Source of the DNA: Limiplasma sp045538465 | GTDB lineage: Bacteria; Bacillota; Clostridia; Christensenellales; Aristaeellaceae | DNA: 15,719 nucleotides | Reading direction: 5' to 3' | Assembly: GCA_045538465.1 (NCBI GenBank) | Contig: JAZSRK010000009.1 | Coordinates: forward strand, 1 to 15,719 | Part shown: positions 14,005-15,719 of the stretch, piece after piece | Layout: each line of letters starts with the position of its first letter | Numbering within the stretch: the stretch's first letter is position 1 | Position numbers and translations under genes: made by a program | Notes under the pieces: generated by a model | Seen by the model: the letters and a program-made list of their open reading frames with translations, nothing else | What the model was told of the DNA's origin: nothing | Databases searched by the model: none

Positions 14005-15240
14005 ATGTTCCAAAACCGTCTTATGCAACGGCTGACGGCACTCGTTCTGCTGTGCTGCCTGCTGGTATCTGCTGCCCCCATTGCCCTTGCAGCCGCCAAA
14101 GCGAACACCACCATGACGGTTTCTGTTTCGCTGAACACTTACCAAAACCGTGCCCGTGAGGCGCTGAAGGAGATCAACAAGATACGCGCCGAGGAGGGGC
14201 TGCCCCCGCTGATCATGACCGGCGACCTTGAGAAAGCCGCCATCCAGCGGGCTGGTGAGCTGTTTGTTCTCTTCGACCATGCCCGCCCCAACATGACCGA
14301 TTATGATACCATCATCGACGAGTATCCCTCCCTTGCTCCCTGCGTGGTGACCACCGAACTGATCGCCGCCGGGTATTCCAAAGCGGAGGAGACCTATCTG
14401 GAATGGGCAGATGCCTCCTACGATGCCATCACCGACCCGGACTTTACCCATGCAGGCGTTGGCTGCGTGTACATCAAGGGCAGCGAAAACGAGTATTACT
14501 GGGTGCTGCTGCTGACGGGTTTTCCTGAGGATCACAACGGCAAGGAAGCGGGCAAGGCCACCAAGGCCGGTGCGGGTAAGACCATCAAAGTGGAGATCAG
14601 CGAGGACATGTACCCCCACGCCGACAACTCCCACAAGCGCTTCGAGCTGCGCTGCGCCGATGTAAACCTAAAATCCAAGGCAAGCACCACCCTTACCGTC
14701 AACCTGTACGACCGTTACGATGTAAAGATCGGCAAAGTTGAACTGGGGGATCTGAAATTCAAAAGCAGCAACACCAGCCTTTTCACTGTAAGCGCCGAGG
14801 GCGAGGTAAAGCGCAAAAAGGCCGGTGAAGGCACTTTGACCATCACCGCCCCGGGGCTTGAGGAGTTGAAGGTGCCCGTTGTCTGCGGCAGCGGATCCTC
14901 CGGCAGTTCTTCCGGCAGCAGCGGCAGCAACTCCACCGCTGTGACCGCCACCACCATCAAAGAACGGGAGCCGGAACTGAGCATCACCGAGTACGCCAGC
15001 TACACCAAGCTATCCGTCTATGTAAAAGGTTCCAGCGGGTATGTGCTGTATCGCTCCACCAGCAAGACCGGTACCTACACCAAAGTGGATGAAGCAGCGA
15101 CCACTAAGCGCTGGGATGTAAAGCTGACCGAAGACGATATGGGACGGACGTATTACTATAAGGTGCGCGCGTATAAGAACAGTGGCGGGAAGCGGGTTTA
15201 TAGTGAGTATTCTGAGCCGGTGAAGGTCGTGGCGAAGTGA
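14005..15240 (+). CDS. secreted CAP (SCP/PR1)-domain protein with Big2-like and Fn3-like modules
   Basis: A 411-residue exported protein. A signal peptide covers about residues 1-31, with basic residues, a Leu/Val core and cleavage near AAA/AKA. Residues 48-175 form a CAP domain: RAGELF (82-87), FDHARPN (90-96), TTELIA (116-121) and FTHAGVGCVY (147-156). H92, E85, E118 and H149 can make up the CAP metal-binding tetrad. Residues 195-293 resemble a bacterial Ig-like Big2 module (SSNTSLFTVSAEGEVKRKKA). A Ser/Gly linker (296-311) leads to a C-terminal Fn3-like module (325-409). There is no LPXTG or membrane anchor, so it is probably released or held non-covalently in the wall. AAGGAG lies ten bases before the ATG. 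It follows the sugar operon by 33 bases and ends at a strong terminator. Confidence 0.85.
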   Translation: MFQNRLMQRLTALVLLCCLLVSAAPIALAAAKANTTMTVSVSLNTYQNRAREALKEINKIRAEEGLPPLIMTGDLEKAAIQRAGELFVLFDHARPNMTDYDTIIDEYPSLAPCVVTTELIAAGYSKAEETYLEWADASYDAITDPDFTHAGVGCVYIKGSENEYYWVLLLTGFPEDHNGKEAGKATKAGAGKTIKVEISEDMYPHADNSHKRFELRCADVNLKSKASTTLTVNLYDRYDVKIGKVELGDLKFKSSNTSLFTVSAEGEVKRKKAGEGTLTITAPGLEELKVPVVCGSGSSGSSSGSSGSNSTAVTATTIKEREPELSITEYASYTKLSVYVKGSSGYVLYRSTSKTGTYTKVDEAATTKRWDVKLTEDDMGRTYYYKVRAYKNSGGKRVYSEYSEPVKVVAK

Positions 15241-15298
15241 GTTGTTGTGTGGATGGATGAGTGATTCGTCGTACAAGTAGTTAATTGGATATGAGAAT

Positions 15299-15342
15299 GC
15301 CCCGCAAGCGGCTGTGGTAAGCCGGTTGCGGGGCGTGTTTTT
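15299..15342 (+). terminator. rho-independent terminator of the plus-strand operon
   Basis: A 15-base stem with a single mismatch (15299-15313 with 15320-15334, GCCCCGCAAG... against ...TTGCGGGGC) and a 6-base loop is followed by GTGTTTTT. It stands 58 bases after the CAP gene stop. The opposite strand lacks a good U tract, so it acts mainly on plus-strand transcripts. Confidence 0.85.
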
Positions 15343-15421
15343 GTTGTGCGTGGGGGGATTTCGTTATCGCAGTTGCTGCATTACAGCGGCAAGAAATTTG
15401 CAGGCTTACGCCAGCAAAAGA

Positions 15422-15438
15422 TTGCGCCTACGGCGCAA
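15422..15438 (-). terminator. short hairpin, possible terminator of the DUF6273-like gene
   Basis: Read on the minus strand: TTGCGCC-GTA-GGCGCAA followed by TCTTTT, a perfect 7-base stem with a short U-rich tail. It starts 17 bases after the stop codon of the minus-strand gene remnant. It is short, so it is only a probable terminator. Confidence 0.45.
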
Positions 15439-15455
15439 GAGTGGATGATGACAGT

Positions 15456-15580
15456 TTAGAAGATGCCAGAGTCCAGATCGATCCACAAAGCGGGGCGAAC
15501 GGCGTCGTTGACGCTGAAGACGGGGCTGCCATTATGATAGGGGGAGCCACCGGTATCCACGCTGGCGGCAGTGTGCTGGA
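15456..15580 (-). pseudogene. C-terminal remnant of a DUF6273-like protein, cut by an IS element
   Basis: Read on the minus strand, the frame ending in TAA at 15456-15458 encodes a tail with the C-terminal pattern of DUF6273-type domains: HTAASVDTGGSP, then HNGSPVFSV, then NDAVRPALWIDLDSGIF before the stop. The A-A-x-V...G...G-x-x-V...V-R-P-A-L spacing is the family hallmark. Only about 40 residues are recognisable. Upstream, from about 15580, the frame stays open but loses all similarity and runs into the leader of the IS256-type transposase gene. The 5' part is therefore missing from this side, probably because the element inserted into the gene. DUF6273 proteins are often secreted or cell-surface proteins in gut Clostridia; their function is unknown. 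The junction position is uncertain by about 20 bases. Confidence 0.6.
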
Positions 15581-15617
15581 GCTTGTGAAAAAAAGTCTGT
15601 AAAAAGCTGAAAGGCAT

Positions 15618-15656
15618 CGGCCTTCTATGATAAGATAAAGATTATCAAGGAGGCCG
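15618..15656 (+). promoter_or_regulatory. hairpin enclosing the transposase ribosome binding site
   Basis: Two nested perfect stems: CGGCCT (15618-15623) pairs with AGGCCG (15651-15656), and GATAA (15629-15633) pairs with TTATC (15642-15646). The AAGGAGG ribosome binding site (15647-15653) lies in the inner loop and the outer stem. This arrangement could hide the site in RNA read through from neighbouring genes, a known way for insertion sequences to limit transposase synthesis. Confidence 0.5.
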
Positions 15657-15661
15657 AATTT

Positions 15662-15719
15662 ATGGCGAACAAGAAAAAGGAAGTCTACAGACCGGGGCCC
15701 ATGACTGAAGGGAAAAGGA
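15662..15719 (+). CDS. IS256-family (mutator-type) transposase, N-terminal start only
   Basis: The first 19 codons are present, reading MANKKKEVYRPGPMTEGKR and then leaving the window. The MTEGKR segment soon after a Lys-rich start matches the N-terminus of IS256-type transposases common in gut Clostridia, where it is followed by a conserved AEDIQDALKDLLGGT stretch that is not visible here. The ATG has AAGGAGG eight bases upstream. The family call rests on this short match; the DDE catalytic domain is outside the window. Confidence 0.6.
   Translation, partial: MANKKKEVYRPGPMTEGKR

Larger units (their letters stand above)
15241..15455. other. intergenic region between convergent genes
   Basis: No credible coding region is seen here. 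It holds the terminator of the CAP gene (15299-15342) and a small hairpin (15422-15438) that serves the minus-strand gene remnant beyond it. The remaining bases show no other repeat or promoter that I can support. Confidence 0.6.
15580..15719 (+). mobile_element. left end of an IS256-family insertion sequence (partial)
   Basis: The transposase start at 15662 and the abrupt loss of DUF6273-like coding near 15580 place the left end of an insertion sequence at about 15575-15600, where an A-rich stretch (GTGAAAAAAAGTCTGTAAAA) begins. The terminal inverted repeat cannot be confirmed because the other end lies outside the window. Confidence 0.55.

Overview
The window looks like a chromosomal segment of a moderately GC-rich gut Clostridia bacterium, probably near the Oscillospiraceae/Ruminococcaceae. 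Pointers to this are strong AGGAGG-type ribosome binding sites, a DnaD-domain/DnaI-like replication pair, a split ThrE exporter, a DUF6273-type protein end and an IS256-type transposase start. The lineage is an inference from gene content and style, not from a marker gene. I see no tRNA, rRNA or CRISPR array.

Left half, minus strand (8089 down to 164). A tightly packed run starts at a small divergent promoter region near 8100-8190. It reads: a multi-repeat DnaD-like replication protein, a DnaC/DnaI-type AAA+ ATPase (GTGA overlap), a cysteine-free ArsC/Spx-like protein (ATGA overlap), a polytopic membrane protein of unknown function, a two-gene threonine/serine exporter (TAATG overlap), an O-antigen ligase/polymerase-like membrane protein (GTGA overlap) and a GNAT acetyltransferase. 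A hairpin with a UUCG loop separates the unknown membrane protein from the exporter pair and may split the run. A small XRE-type regulator with a long Ser/Lys linker follows, with its own near-consensus promoter and a strong terminator hairpin at the left edge.

Right half, plus strand (8241 to 15240). A beta-lactamase-fold serine hydrolase homologue comes first; it has lost the other key residues of all three active-site motifs. Next is a four-gene operon matching the WbpA-WbpB-WbpE-WbpD pathway, which turns UDP-GlcNAc into UDP-2,3-diacetamido-2,3-dideoxy-glucuronic acid, a precursor for surface polysaccharide. A GNAT acetyltransferase overlaps the last of these genes. A secreted CAP-domain protein with Big2-like and Fn3-like modules ends the run at a strong terminator. 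No glycosyltransferase, epimerase or flippase is recognised in the window, so the sugar nucleotide must be used by genes elsewhere. The O-antigen ligase-like protein on the other strand is a possible but unproven partner.

Right edge (15241-15719). On the minus strand lies the C-terminal end of a DUF6273-like protein, cut off on its N-terminal side by an incoming IS256-family element. The transposase start, with its ribosome binding site inside a hairpin, is at the very edge of the window.
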